Part shown: piece by piece, positions 1-11,799 of the stretch
Layout of the letters: each line of letters opens with the position of its first letter
Position numbering within the stretch: the first letter of the stretch is position 1
From: Isoetes taiwanensis
Taxonomy: Eukaryota > Streptophyta > Lycopodiopsida > Isoetales > Isoetaceae
Length of the DNA stretch: 64,000 nucleotides
Assembly (NCBI GenBank): GCA_021234155.1
Contig: JAJEKV010000033.1
Coordinates: 10,614,163-10,678,162 of the forward strand
Direction: 5' to 3'
Made by a program: the position numbers and the translations under genes
The notes under the pieces: generated by a model
The model's database searches: none
Told to the model about the DNA's origin: nothing
What the model saw: the letters and a program-made list of their open reading frames with translations, nothing else

Positions 1-960
1 TGTCCTGAGGATGTTTGTCAAGTTTGGATTGGCAAGCTTTCTCCTTATGGAATCCAGACTCTTCGCAACATCAAAGAGTTCCTTGATGTAAAATTTAATA
101 TCTAACCAGACTCTAAAACAGGTACAGTTATTCTAACTTGTGTTAGCAGTCTTTAAGAAGTGGAGGTGTTATTGAAGCTGCTATTTCTACTAAAGATGCT
201 ATTTTGTTTATGATCTATTCCTTCGGCCGCCGAGGCTGCCCGAAGTGATCGTGGACGGATATGGCTGGAGGGCGGGCGGTGAAGGATGGCGACCTTGTGT
301 GTGCACGAGTGGATGTCCGCTGCATACACACGAAGTCTTTGGCGCCTTGGGGGAGCTGGAGGATAGGTGAGGAGGCACCTCCGATGGGCTTACTTCCACG
401 GCGGTTTTACGAGCCCCGCCTTCCCTGCGGCGTCAGGCGATTGGCGTTAAGGCGTCTTTTTCCAACACCGGTTGTGAAGAGGTTATGGTTCGGAGCTGCT
501 TGGTGAAGCCTTGTCTGCTGGAGGTATGAAGGTATGCTTGTTGCTTGTGCAACAGCATGGATTTTTGGATCGGTGAGCAGCCATAGTCATCCTGGCAACG
601 GTTTTTTCCCAGGTGGTTTTTAATCCGGGTCAGGATGGTTGTGTTCTAGCTCACGTTGTGCTTTGGTTTAAGGGCTTCGGCCCATGTTCTTGTTTGGACT
701 TCGGTCCAGGACTTCGGTCCCTTATGTACTTGGTCCCATAACCCGATTGGGTTCCGTGGACGTTAAAAATTTTTCCTTCCTTCCTTCCTTCTGTGTATTA
801 CGTAATTGAATATGAAACCATGCATTGCATTATGCAGTTTACTCTGTAAATTGGAGGGTCCTAACCTTAGTATTCTACAAGTACATAGAACATGGTGCGT
901 CCCATATTTTATGGTTAATTGGCATAATTTCAGACTATGATATTGTTTGCCTTCCATTGA
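1..960. other. Intergenic, no gene recognised; TTCC microsatellite
   Basis: No protein family is recognised in this stretch. Positions 200-750 are markedly more GC-rich than the AT-rich surroundings. They contain repeated 'cttcgg' words and end in a short (TTCC)n run at about 773-791. That pattern suggests the 3' end of an old transposable element, but I see no poly(A) tail or target duplication that proves it. Short ORFs on both strands show no domain. Confidence 0.4.
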
Positions 961-3330
961 GTAAATAGTTACAGATTGTATTGCTAAAATGCTGCATGCT
1001 TCTTAATTTCACAGATTACATTTCCCTGGCATATTATTTTCATGGAGCTTTTCTTTGATTCGCTAAAGCTTCCCATACCAGGGATGGGCCCGTCTTTTTA
1101 CTTCCCCATATTGCCAATGGTGGCTTATGGCTGACTTGGGTATTTCGAGGAAGTGGCGAGAGTGACCGATCTATTTGGGAAGAGAAATGAGGAAGAGGAA
1201 GAAGAGGAGGAAGTAGAGGCTAAGACTCGGTAAGGCTATCAAATGTGGGAACTTGAAGTCCATGTTGTATGTTGTTGAGCTTTGATACAGTTTGGTAGTC
1301 TCTTATGGTAGTGAAACCTGAGTTTTCACCTGGCATGTGGCCTTGCATCGTGTTGCGTCTTGGCAGATTGCAAATGATGGCGAGCATTGGCAAGCTTCGT
1401 TTGTTGGCCTGATTGCATGTGAAGATGCAGACATGACACAAAAATTGGATAGTTGTATCGGATATCTTTGAAAAAGCTTTTACTGGCCATGGACCTCCGA
1501 GGTATGTAAAAGGAGGCATAATATGCATGTAAAATAGACCAAAATTTCTTATATTTACTTCTTTGTGACAATTAATATATATTTTTTTCTCATTTCATCA
1601 ATAGCACAGACCATAGTCTTTTGCCTAGTGTCTTTCCATCGAGACATGAAACACCTCCATCAAATGCAGAAGACAGGAATTGGCTGCCTTATTCAAGGTT
1701 TAAGATATTGCAATTACTTGCCATGGCTATCAAGATGATGAAGACAAGGTGCCTGCATCTGGTCTACGCAAATAAGGGCAAAATATAAATCTGGTAGATG
1801 CACTGCTTACATGATATTTTGAGGTGGAATGCAACCAAATTTGTACTTCAACTTACAAACACTCAAATTTGAAATAAGGCAGTCTATTAGTGACTTGCAG
1901 TGTGCAGTGGTCCAAGTTTTAGCTTTGAATGTCTTTTGCATTCGATGCATGTATAGTAGGAGGGTTACATGGCTGAACATATTTGCTATTGATCGAGGAA
2001 AAAAAATGTTTTGGTCAGCCTTTTTCGATTCTTTTTCATGTCATTCTTTGCGAACAAACTTAGAGCTTTCTTTGCAAAGAGAAGCATTTGAAGCCTTTGC
2101 TTAAGCGTTGAATCTTTCAATTCTATCGTCCATTTGGGGATCTTTGGGATGCTTCTAACCTAGCTGCTAACCTTTGTTAGATTAGTTGAATAACAAACTT
2201 GTTTGGCCTATGATTTAAGGATAATTTTTAGTATGCACTGGTAGAGAAGTATGTAACAGGCTAAGATTTATCCCACGTGTTGAGTCCAGTTCTCAAAGCT
2301 AATGACGAAAAGACAACAAGAGTTTTAATGTGCATATGGAAAATGGGTTCTTTGCTATAGGTGTAGTCCTAGATTCTGATGCAAAAAGTCATAACTGTCT
2401 GCCGAGCTTTGTGGCTATGGCGGAGGATTGAGTGGCCAGTATGTGGATTTAGAAGACAATGCAGGCCAATTGGATGGAATGCTTGGAACAGGGCACAATT
2501 TCTTTGAAAACGGACCTCTAGGCAAAGCTTTACAGGGTAGAAAAAATTGGGGATTAGATCTACTATGCGATGGGGACTCGTTTAGACATAACTTATCAAA
2601 TTGTGATGGTATTTGAAGACTGGAGTCATTTCTGGTCTGTGTGGCACATCCATGGAGCTTTTTATGATTAAAACTATTTTCTGTAAGAGCTTCTTTTTGC
2701 ACTCCTTATTTCTCTGAGCTTGATTTTTGTTTCTAAGTATGCCTTATGTAATATGCGATAATGAATAGAGGCTATAGATCTACTTTAAATATTGAATTAG
2801 GGAATTTCTGGTAAAAGGAGTCATTTAGTAAGGACAAGCAATGCACAGTTTGAGCATGTCGAAAGAAAGTGAGAAAATACTTGATTCCAATGATGAACAT
2901 AGTCCAGATGGATGGTACTTAGCAAGAACATGGTCTATAAGCAAGAAGAACAGCTATTTGAAGACATTGCATCTATTTTTACCCATTCAAGTAATTTGCG
3001 ATGCAAGAGGCAATCAATTGGCTCTTGTCAGTGTAATGGATCAGACATCAAAGATGATAACTGTACTGTACGCAACATATATTGGCTTTCAAGGTACAAA
3101 GGATATCTATATCTGCTCTTATATGTGTAGACCAACATATAGCCAAAAAGGAATCAGAATTGTGGCCCTTTTTTGATGTTCATTTCACCTTAGAATATCA
3201 AGATAGACTTGTTGGGCATTTAATTGGTGCCACTGATATGTGTCCATTTTGTAACACTCTAAAGCCTCACTTGAGGGCAAAAAGGACTGGTGAGGTGCAT
3301 TAGGTCTTCTATTTGACTCAGGTTCTCTAT
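961..3330. other. Long stretch without a recognisable gene
   Basis: I find nothing I can name here. A purine-rich run lies at about 1190-1215. A short plus-strand open frame at 2428-2616 has a plausible composition, but no known domain and no splice context that would link it to other exons. AT-rich spacer fills the remainder. Confidence 0.35.
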
Positions 3331-3334
3331 CGTA

Positions 3335-3535
3335 GACATATGCTTGTATAATTGCGTTCCATGAAGCTAAGTCTTGATCATGTGTTCGATGTAATACACT
3401 CTCTGCATCCTTTATGCAGCAACAGGCCCGATACATGCTTATTAATGCATTCCTCACGATAAGGTTTGATTCAAAACCACTGCTAAGAATGTCAGCATGG
3501 GCTAACTTGCAGTCTGTAAGGTTTGCTTTGAAGAT
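3335..3535 (-). pseudogene. PPR protein relic, minus-strand half
   Basis: On the minus strand the translation reads like one and a half pentatricopeptide repeats of a PLS-class PPR protein: 'SGFESNLIVRNALISMY' followed by 'DLASWNAIIQAYV'. PPR proteins are organellar RNA-binding proteins several hundred residues long, so this is only a remnant. It directly abuts the plus-strand PPR relic that starts at 3536. The two halves would form a normal repeat series if one were flipped, so an inversion broke an ancestral PPR gene. No start codon or targeting peptide is visible. Confidence 0.7.
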
Positions 3536-4015
3536 TTGCACAAAGTGTTCAACCAAATGCAGGAAAGGAATATTATATCATGTTCAACCATGATTGCAGC
3601 ACACATAGAGCATGGTTATGGAAAAGAGGCATTTGGCATTCATCAACAAATGCAGTTAGCAAAGGGGAGTCCAAACACCATTATCTACATAGTTCTTCTC
3701 AACGGTTGTGCCAGCTTTAGTTTTTTTAACAGAAGGCAAATTAATTAATGCACATGCTATATAGTATGGGTTTGAATCATCAACTATCGTTGGAAATGCC
3801 CTCATCAATATGCATGGGAAGACCGATATCCCCGAATGATGCATCTGAGATTTTCAACCGGATGGATGAGAAAGATGTCATATCTGGAATACAATTGTTG
3901 CAACGTATTCCCATTATGGTTTTTTCAAAGAGGCCCACTATCTTTTTCAACAGACGCAGTTGCATGGCTTCAAACCAGATGAGGCCATGTTCATCAGCAT
4001 TCTAAATGCATGCAC
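3536..4015 (+). pseudogene. PPR protein relic, plus-strand half
   Basis: Plus-strand translation in shifting frames gives PPR repeat wording: 'HKVFNQMQERNIISCSTMIA', then 'GYGKEAFGIHQQMQ', and later 'ALINMHGK' and 'EIFNRMDEKDVIS'. At least two stops or frameshifts interrupt it, near 3745 and 3890, so it cannot make a PPR protein. It continues the repeat order of the minus-strand relic just upstream. It runs directly into an unrelated receptor-kinase relic at about 4100, which shows that rearrangement assembled this locus. Confidence 0.75.
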
Positions 4016-4099
4016 TACCAGAGCTTCAATGAAAGCTGCAAGAGTTTAAGTTATGCATCTTTCACTGGTTTGTGTAGTACTGTTGTTGGATTGGGTTGC

Positions 4100-4500
4100 T
4101 GTAGGCCTATTCTTTTGGTGGATTCAAAAGTAATTTTGGGAATTGTTGTTGGAAGTATAGTTGCCATCTTTTGTCTCATATTTGTGGTGATCAGATTTAG
4201 GATGATCTTGAAGCAAGACATCATGTCTCTTTTGGCAGAACAAAAGGCCAACCTAAATACTCTGCCTGATTCTAGCCTCTCCATCAGCAACACTGACAAA
4301 TTCAAAGAACCCTTGAGCATCAACATTGCTACCTTTGAAATCCCTTTCTCCAGGCTCACATTTGCAGATATTCTTTTTGCCAATTTCTGTAAAACCAACA
4401 TCATTGGAGATGGAGGATTTGAAACTGTTTATAAAGCAATTCCTCCTGATTCGTGCACAGTTGTTGTGAAGAAGCTTAGCTCCTATTTCTATGTGGTTGT
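4100..4500 (+). pseudogene. EMS1/EXS-like LRR receptor kinase relic
   Basis: The 4010-4543 frame contains a single hydrophobic transmembrane segment ('GIVVGSIVAIFCLIFVVIRF'). A juxtamembrane stretch with 'KEPLSINIATFE' follows, then the start of a kinase domain: 'IIGDGGFETVYKA' is the glycine-rich loop and 'VVVKKLS' carries the ATP-binding lysine. This order and wording match EMS1/EXS-type leucine-rich-repeat receptor kinases. The third glycine of the loop is replaced by Glu. The leucine-rich repeats and the rest of the kinase are absent, so only about 150 residues of a protein of over 1100 remain. Confidence 0.75.
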
Positions 4501-4507
4501 ATTTGCA

Positions 4508-4606
4508 GCATACAACTTGGAGTTCTACACAGACATACAATGACTTACATTCTAGAAAATACAACTTGGAGTTCTACAAGGACATACACTGACTTACACT
4601 CTAGAA
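4508..4606 (+). repeat. 50-bp tandem duplication
   Basis: Two adjacent copies of a roughly 50-bp unit start at 4508 and 4558, with 'atacaacttggagttctaca' at the head and 'ctagaaa' at the tail. They differ at only a few positions. The repeat begins inside the end of the receptor-kinase relic and looks like a simple slippage or unequal-exchange duplication. Confidence 0.85.
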
Positions 4607-5099
4607 AATACAGGTCAGTGTATGAAGTTGCGAGTTAATATTTTTCCTTATCCAGGCTTACATTTAATATTGTTGGCTTCATAGAACTTACAAAGAGTTA
4701 TGCGGTTATTGAAGACTATTCATTATTCTGCTTTAACATGGTTAGAAATTTAATTCGCAAGGGTATTGCATCATTCCCTCTAACTATAAGCTAGAGATTG
4801 TGCAAGTGATTACATCTTAAACTTAGGCTACTAGAATCCAACAACACATCTAGGCTATAAGTTATGACTCAAACATATCAAATGACCCAACAAGAACCAT
4901 GAAACGAAACGACAGCAAGAAACATGAAAACACACTCTCGGGCTACCGAAGGGCAACCCTCCGTGCGGAGCACCTTGTTTTTTTCGATGGTCTGTCAGCT
5001 GATGCAACTGAACTAGAGCTGAAATGCATTTACATTGGTTGTTTTAGCAGACAATTTGTATAAAAATTTTATTAAATTCCCCATCATTTAATGTAATGT

Positions 5100-5560
5100 G
5101 ACGGAGGACATATGGAAGACTTAAATTATGCGTTAATGTTTTATATGGAAGAGAGTACATATGTTAATATGGTGCACCAAACGAAATAACTTGACATTAA
5201 TTTCCAAACCACATTGGTCAAGTACTAATTATTTATATCGGGGGATGGGTCCGAACTATGCACTAATTAACAAATCCAATGCGATAGCAAATGTCTCACT
5301 TTATATGTTGTTCGCGTCACTTCCGAGAAGCTCACGGCTATCAATTGTTTGTAGACATAAATTTGGTCATGGACTAAAAAAAGCAGAAGAGAGGATATTA
5401 ATTAAGCAAAATGTGGCTCGATCAAAGGATGTTGTGATCAGTGGCATCATACCTCGTTGTGACAATTCCATTTTCCATTTTGAAGCATCTCATTATGGGA
5501 TCCCAATTTCGACTGCAGAAGTCAAGTTAATACATACACTGTACGATGTATATTGTGTGT
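5100..5560 (+). repeat. Diverged duplicated unit, copy 1
   Basis: This copy shares a run of words with 6339-6700: 'gttttatatggaagag', 'ttaatatggt', 'gacaattccattttccatt', 'gcatctcat' and 'aagttaatacatacactgt'. The copies are clearly diverged, with numerous substitutions and small indels. The unit encodes no recognisable protein and its origin is unknown. Copy 2 begins near 5720 and is split by a retroposed fragment at 5764-6338. Confidence 0.7.
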
Positions 5561-5719
5561 AAATTGTAAATTTTAAGTGGATGCTTTAGCATCCTTTCAT
5601 AATGTGTCTGTTCATGCAGATGTAAATGTGATCGATGAAGCACAATTCTTTGTAAATCTTTGTAATTTCTACCAAGAGGCTATTGACGCAGATGGCAGTT
5701 GACTTAATTTCATTTGCAG

Positions 5720-6700
5720 AAACTACATACAATACTTAAATTTATGCACTAATGTTTTATATGCATCTCAGGCATCTGTTCAACATTCTTCCCAGGTTCA
5801 AGCTCCCATTGTTACTTCTTCATCTATTCATGATCAACCTTTGCCGGTTGCTTTGCATACCTCGGCTATGGAAGATGCTCTACATACAGTTCCGATGGTG
5901 TCACCCTTAGCACCATCAGCTGCAGCTATAGTTCCTACTACTCTCCACGATGTTGCTTCTGCCTCTCGTTCTTCTGAGGTTCTTATGGCTGATGGTCCTA
6001 ATCTTCAGTGCGCTAAAATCATGGCAACAGGTCAGTTGGAAGAAGGCAGCGAGGAAAAAGTCTGTTATGTCATCTCACGAGGCTATCCCACCGTACTATT
6101 GATGGCATGATAATTTGATGTGCGTTGATGATCATCTCGATGACTTGAGAACATGATGATTGTGATGAGGCTAATTAACGCCTCAAGGTGGCACAAGGAG
6201 TATGATTATATTCTGTGTATGGGTGGTTTTGCTTAGTGGACTATTTCGTCCTCTAGGTTTTGAGTCCCATGTCACAGATCCCTTGTATGTATCTTGATTT
6301 TCCTTGATAATAGATTGTCGTCCTTAAAAAAAAAAAAACTAATATTTTATATGGAAGAGAACAATATATGTTAATATAGTTGAACTAGCTATGTTGGCAT
6401 TAATTTTCAAAGGCACGTTGGTGAAGTGCTGATCATTTCTATCAGGGGAAGGAACCATACACTGATTAATAAGTCTAACATCTGTCAGAAACGATTTGAC
6501 TTGTTTGTTGTTCACATGCACTTCCAAAACTGGAATAAGCAACAAATCCAAAAGTAGTACTATTAGACACATTGTACCTCATTGTGACAATTTCATTTTC
6601 CATTGCGGTGCATCTCATCATGGGTTTCAAATTGCAACTGCAAATGTCAAGTTGACACGTACACTGTGCAACGCACCTAAACGCGGTCTATAGAGATGGA
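5720..6700 (+). repeat. Diverged duplicated unit, copy 2 (interrupted)
   Basis: The left part (5720-5763, 'cttaaatttatgcactaatg') and right part (6339-6700) together match copy 1 at 5100-5560 in the same order. The interruption is a poly(A)-tailed insertion flanked by a target-site duplication. No coding function is visible. Confidence 0.65.
5764..6338 (+). mobile_element. 5'-truncated retroposed fragment with poly(A) tail
   Basis: The segment ends in a poly(A) run at 6326-6338. It is flanked by a near-perfect duplication: 'ctaatgttttatatg' at about 5749-5763 and 'ctaatattttatatg' just after the poly(A). These are the marks of target-primed retroposition. An open frame at 5841-6110 (Ser/Ala/Pro-rich) has no recognisable domain. 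It is either a truncated LINE 3' end or a retroposed transcript; without RT motifs I cannot tell which. Confidence 0.7.
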
Positions 6701-7072
6701 TGTAAGAACTCTATTGTCATATTGTACGTTTAGGTAGTTGAAAACTTTTTTACTCCAATCGTTCATTTGCTAAAGCATTAACATGAATGTTCATTTAGTT
6801 TGTCAAGACCGTACTATAAAATTTTGATGTAATCTTAAGCAAAATGCATTGTGTCTTCTTAAGGCACGTGTTCTACTTTATGGCGGGCTAATTATATCTA
6901 GCAAGATAAACAAGTTGAGTTGACTAGGGGAATGAACCATAATTGAGATATGTTGATATACTATGAACAATTGAACCTGGCTTTAGGTTATAGTTAGGGG
7001 GGCAGCCCAAAACTATTGTGCCATGTCTTGGATTGGTGGGAGGGCTTGGTATGTATGTATCTTTATGGCATT
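6701..7072. other. Spacer left of the chromovirus
   Basis: No gene or repeat is recognised. The last five bases (7068-7072, gcatt) are the probable left target-site duplication of the LTR element that follows. The corresponding right-hand copy is acatt at 19850-19854. Confidence 0.5.
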
Positions 7073-8629
7073 TGTGATGTCCCCTACTCGCATACGGTGC
7101 TCTCACCGCATACAAACAGGAGTTCTCCCCCCATACCAGCTCCACACTGATACAGGGCCCTCCACATATCACTGCACCCGTAACGAGTCCCAGTGGGAAG
7201 AGTGAAGGTGTCATTCTACCCTGTCTCCCTCAGGGCCTACCTAGCTACGGAAGCGTAAACATACATGTCAGTATACAACATAATCCTCCATCCACCCAGA
7301 AGGTGGTGCATCAACATCTGCATAGACAATGGTCAGCATCATACATAAGGAAACTCTACCCAAGGCTCAGACTCGAAGGGATGACTGACGGCTTGGGTCT
7401 CCAGAGTTCATTGCAGACAGAATTCATGGCAATGGATTTGGCTGGCATAAGAACATGGCATAGGGTTGTCCACTCCATCCGCCCCTCCTGTGCACACTTT
7501 GCAGAGTAGGCTGAAAAGTGTCGGGACCTGACTGTAGCCCGCCGGATGCATAGCCGAAGGGGCTATTCCTGGGTCTCATCCTCCCAGTTCCGATGGGGCA
7601 GGAAGGGATCACTCCCTCCAGAGATCTGCATGCTGACTCGAGGTGACTAGAGGGCCACTGCCCGTATTCGACTGAACCCACTGGAAAGTGTACACCACTT
7701 CACGGGTGTTGAGTCCATGCCTTACCCCACTTTTCGGTGGTAAGCCATTAGACCTAGTCACAATGATCCCTGGTAGGCCTTACACACCAGAGGGATCGTT
7801 CAAGGGTCAGGACATGAACCTCCTTCTTAGCCAGTCTGGCCCCTTCACCCACAACCAGGTGGGGTTCTTGTACACAGGCCGAAATTACAGTGTGCTAGAG
7901 AGGCTACTCTAGGAGCATCAACTACAAAGCCTTAGGGCCTCTACCCCCCTTCCCAATACAAGGAGTTCACAGAGATACATCATCCATATACATCACAGAA
8001 GAACTAAAGAACTAGATCTAATCTATCTCATAGAGTTAGGTTCTTTAGTTAGTGTCTAAGATCTAAAGACCTAGATAGCTGCTATGGGCAATTTAATAGT
8101 CTAAACTTCTTTGGTTCCATGACTGAAGGCGGTCTAAGCTATTAAATTGACCAAATACCTGATCCTTGGGTGGCTCCTCGACTGAGTTCAACCATTCTCA
8201 CTGGTGATCGAATTGGGAAACCGATGGCGCAATTCGTTTTGGGCGTCGGGAGGCGGTTTTGGCTCTGGGGCAGCCAAAAGCAGAATTCTAAAACCCTAAG
8301 GGCGAAAACTAACAAGTTAGGGTTTCCCTACCCTAAATAGACATGGGGTTTAGGCTAGGGTTTCCAATTACCCATTTTAGCATGTGGGATAATTGGAAGG
8401 CCCCACTTGCCTTTAATGGCTAGGTGGCAAAATATGCCTACATGGAAGGTGTGCTCACATTAATGTGCACATGTGCGCATTAATTAACATGTGAACATAC
8501 CTAGCAAGTTGCCCCTAGGGCTACTTACGGCTATTCGTCATTACCGCGTCGGTTGGAGTGGCGTGTGCTGGCGTGGCGAAGCAGTAAATATCGTCACGGG
8601 ACCGTTATCTTTTGTCTTTGGAACGATCA
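7073..8629 (-). repeat. 3' LTR of the chromovirus
   Basis: This is the left copy of the pair; it is the 3' LTR because the element is coded on the minus strand. It is almost identical to 18284-19849 over long runs; for example 7741-8095 and 18951-19305 differ by about one base. Clustered indels occur elsewhere. The outer end is tgtgatgtcccc. The inner end is degraded to gaacgatca, against gaacgtcaca in the other copy. Confidence 0.9.
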
Positions 8630-8643
8630 TTCTCCCCACCTTG
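8630..8643 (-). promoter_or_regulatory. Polypurine tract
   Basis: On the minus strand the bases immediately before the 3' LTR read aaggtggggaga and then TG of the LTR. A purine run touching the LTR is the second-strand primer site expected for this class of element. Confidence 0.75.
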
Positions 8644-9500
8644 AAATGATCTTTGTCCGCAAACATCGGTGGGTCTCCCCACCTTGGGATCTTCCTAATC
8701 TGCAATGCGCAATCAAGCGTGATGCATACAATATAATAGTTATACATTTACCAAGATTACCCTCGGTGTAATATTTTTATAACATTATTACGTCATCATA
8801 CTATGGAATATTTATCAATTTATAACATCATTCGACAAGTTATTCACTAGCTTAGTTATTACGATACTAACTTAGACAAAAATTTTAACATTTCATTATC
8901 GTTCGAGGTACTCTTCGTTCCTTGCAACACATTCCAACAAAATTTGTGTTGCAAGTCGTAGCTTCGACCTCCCCCCTCGGGGGCTCTATTGGCCTGCACA
9001 GGTCGACACTCACGTTAGTACCATTTTAATTATTTAATAAATTTTTGGTTATATGGTGACCACCCCACCTATCTACATGGATGCATGGCTAATCTCCTGT
9101 AGGGAAGAGGGTGAATCTTCCATTATGGCCGTGGAGACAGCGCCTACATGCCTATATGCCGCTCATGCCTACACCCTAGTTGCCCAGCGTGGAGGATAGG
9201 TCCTTCCCGTATATGGGGCGTGAAGGCCTGATTCCTCCTATCAAAGCATATATGGGGCTAGAGGTGCTTTTCCTATCAGTGCATTCCTTAATGACCTCCT
9301 TTTCTCGAGGTCGCCTACTGCGTGGGGTAAGTAGACTTTCTAATCTACCTTCCACTCGTCCAAGCGGAAACGCGGTCATGCCTACCTTGACATTACACCA
9401 TGCCCTAGAGATCACCGTGGTGGTCTCATCATCGATAACAACGCATGCGACCCATAACAACATAGGTTGCATGCGTGGATTAATCCTAACTTCACAAGAA
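8644..9500. other. Non-coding region between pol and 3' LTR
   Basis: This internal part of the chromovirus lies downstream of the chromodomain stop. No protein is recognised on either strand. Some chromoviruses have such a 3' non-coding stretch before the polypurine tract. Confidence 0.55.
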
Positions 9501-10634
9501 TTAACCTACACAAATCGACATGCCTGAGCCGATTTCCTCGGAGATGACCTTGCCGTCCCATTGCTCCATAAACTGTGGGTACTGTTTTACTAAATCCTTC
9601 TTAAGTACCCATGTTGCGTCTTCCACTGGCAAGTGTTTCCACTTGACCAAATACTGGAGGAACTCTGATCTCCATCTCCTCGTTTTCTTGAAAGCTTTAT
9701 CAAGAATCAATTCTGGAACTATTTCCAGCTGCTCCTCCGTCATTTCCAACAACGTTGGAGTGTCCAAGACTTCGTCTGGATTTGGAGTGTGCTTCTTCAA
9801 CAAACTCACATGGAAGACCTTATGAATCTTTAGGTGTGCTGGCAATTCTAACTTGTAGGATTGATTACCTACTCTCTTGATTATTCTGAAAGGTCCAGCC
9901 CACCTTGGAGCAAGCTTCTTGCAATTCCCGATCCTGAGCTTCGCCTGCTTCACCTTGATCTTGAGCCATACATCATCTCCAACTTTGAACTCTCTGACCG
10001 TTCGATGCTTGTCGGCGATGCTCTTTTGTCGACTTCTTGCTGCTAGCAGATACCCTCGAACCTCTTCCACAAGCTGCTGCATATCGGCCAACATCTGCTG
10101 CGAGACTTCCACTTTTGACACGGGGTTGTGCCAAGTGTCTGGAGTTAGGCACTGGTAGCCGTAATTGATCATAAACGGCGACATTTGGGATGATTCCTGC
10201 TTGGTGCTATTGTATGCAAACTCCACCAAGTGAATAAATTCTTCCCACATACTTTGCTTATTCCAGACATAGTTTCGTAGCATGTCTTCTAAGATCCTGT
10301 TGGTCCGCTCCGTTTGGCCATCCGTCTGAGGATGATACGCCGTGCTCATGGACAGCTTGGTCTGGATCGTCGCAAAGAGGTCTTGCCAAAATGCACTCAT
10401 GAACTTCGGGTCCCTGTCGGATATGATCTCCCTTGGCATGCCATAAAGCCTGAAGATCTCTTTGGTGAAGAGCTTTGCTGTATCCATAGCTGTATCTGTG
10501 GTCCTGCAAGGCACAAAGTGTGCCATCTTTGACAGCTTGTCAACCACTACCATAAAGGCATCCTTCCCTCTTACTGTCCTTGGGAGTCCTGTGATGAAAT
10601 CCATGCTGATTACCTCCCACTTAGCGTTTGGCAC
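9501..10634 (-). CDS. Integrase core and chromodomain ORF of the chromovirus
   Basis: An open frame of 377 codons covers the integrase catalytic core and C-terminus. The DDE triad is visible: Asp in 'VISMDFITGLP', Asp in 'EIISDRDPKF' and Glu in 'TERTNRILEDML', with 'STAYHPQTDGQTERTNR' between. The GPF-type C-terminal module follows ('RWAGPFRIIKRVGNQSYKLE'). A chromodomain ends the protein at about residues 310-370, with the aromatic and acidic signature 'YLVKWKHLPVEDATWV'. Chromodomains of this class bind histone marks and bias integration. The N-terminal HHCC zinc finger lies in a different frame just upstream (10621-11000), so the polyprotein is frameshifted. This is the best-preserved coding part of the element. 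Confidence 0.9.
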   Translation of the reverse strand: MPNAKWEVISMDFITGLPRTVRGKDAFMVVVDKLSKMAHFVPCRTTDTAMDTAKLFTKEIFRLYGMPREIISDRDPKFMSAFWQDLFATIQTKLSMSTAYHPQTDGQTERTNRILEDMLRNYVWNKQSMWEEFIHLVEFAYNSTKQESSQMSPFMINYGYQCLTPDTWHNPVSKVEVSQQMLADMQQLVEEVRGYLLAARSRQKSIADKHRTVREFKVGDDVWLKIKVKQAKLRIGNCKKLAPRWAGPFRIIKRVGNQSYKLELPAHLKIHKVFHVSLLKKHTPNPDEVLDTPTLLEMTEEQLEIVPELILDKAFKKTRRWRSEFLQYLVKWKHLPVEDATWVLKKDLVKQYPQFMEQWDGKVISEEIGSGMSICVG

Positions 10635-11400
10635 CGCTAATGGCTCTAATGCCCCTGGAATTCAAAGCTGCTCCGCCTTCGTCTGCTGGCATAGCTGACA
10701 TTCCTTGATGTAGCAAGCTACCTGCTTCTTCATTCCTGGCCAATAATAGGCTGGCTGCCAAGACTTTGAAATATGTTTTCATGAATCCCGCATGGCCAGC
10801 TATTGGGCTGTTGTGCGTGTCATGGAGGATCAATTTCCTTACACCTGATGATTCGGGTACGCACAACTTGTTCTTATGATATAACAGGTTGCCCTCCTTC
10901 TTATAATGCTTGAAGGCTTCCCGCTCTTTATCTGTTCTAGCCTCCCTAGAGAGGCTCGCCCATACTTCACTGAAATCCACATCCGTTGGCAAGGACTCTT
11001 CAATCTTCTTACCAAAGTCGTTGGAGAGCGTCGAAATTGCATTGCAATGCACTCTAGTTGTCAGGGGATGTCTTGAAAGCGCATCTGCTACCACATTGAG
11101 CTTCCCCGGCTTGTAGACTATAACAAAGTCATATTCTTCGAGGAACTCCATCCACCTCCGGCCCTCGGATTAAGGTGTGGTTTGCGTGAATACATCTTGG
11201 AGGCTCTCGATGGTCCGGTATCCAATTGGAACTTCCTTCCCAAGAGGCGGTGCCTCCATATTCTTGCGCATACGACAAGCGCAAGCAATTCCTGATCGTC
11301 GCGTTGGGTGGCGGCGTCTCGGCGTCGTTCATCTTCACGGAATCATACGCTACCACCGCGCTCTTCTTGCATAAAGCCACTGTAGCTATCTTACCGCATC
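10621..11400 (-). pseudogene. RNase H end and integrase HHCC zinc finger, frameshifted
   Basis: The frame at 10621-11151 opens with the RNase H terminus typical of Ty3/gypsy pol ('FVIVYKPGKLNVVADALSRH'). It then gives the HHCC integrase finger: the two His are in 'HDTHNSPIAGHAG', while the Cys pair (CxxC of 'ECQLCQQTK') appears only after a frame change at about 10770. The upstream frame at 11129-11380 holds scrambled RNase H wording ('VVAYDSVKMNDAE') with at least two frame changes. It belongs to the same pol polyprotein as the integrase ORF but cannot be translated continuously. Confidence 0.8.
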
Positions 11401-11799
11401 TGTTGCTACAAGCTTATCTTTCTCGGTCGGCGAGTCAAGGCAGGGGCTGTCGTCGGGGCTTCTTTCAACAATTCAAACCCCTTTTGGGCTTTCTTGTGCC
11501 AATGCTCGCCCAATCTTTCACCTTCTACGCCCTCGTCGGTGCATTGCGGGGCGCTATCTTAGCAAAGTTCTTCCACGAACTTCTGTAGTACCCTGCTGGC
11601 AGAAAACTTCCGACCTCGTGCACATTCTTGATTGCCGCCCTTGAATGGCGGCTTCAATCTTGGCGGGGATCCGTTGAGATTCCTTCTGGCTGAGATCACA
11701 TGACCGGGTATTCCACCTTTTGGATTGCGGGTGGCACCGACAACTTGGCGCATAACCGGTGCCTCTTCAACTTCTCTAGCACTCTCCTTAAGTGTTGTA

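Noticed and set aside
2428-2616. Short frame with plausible composition at 2.4 kb
   Set aside because: No homology that I can recognise and no supporting splice sites.
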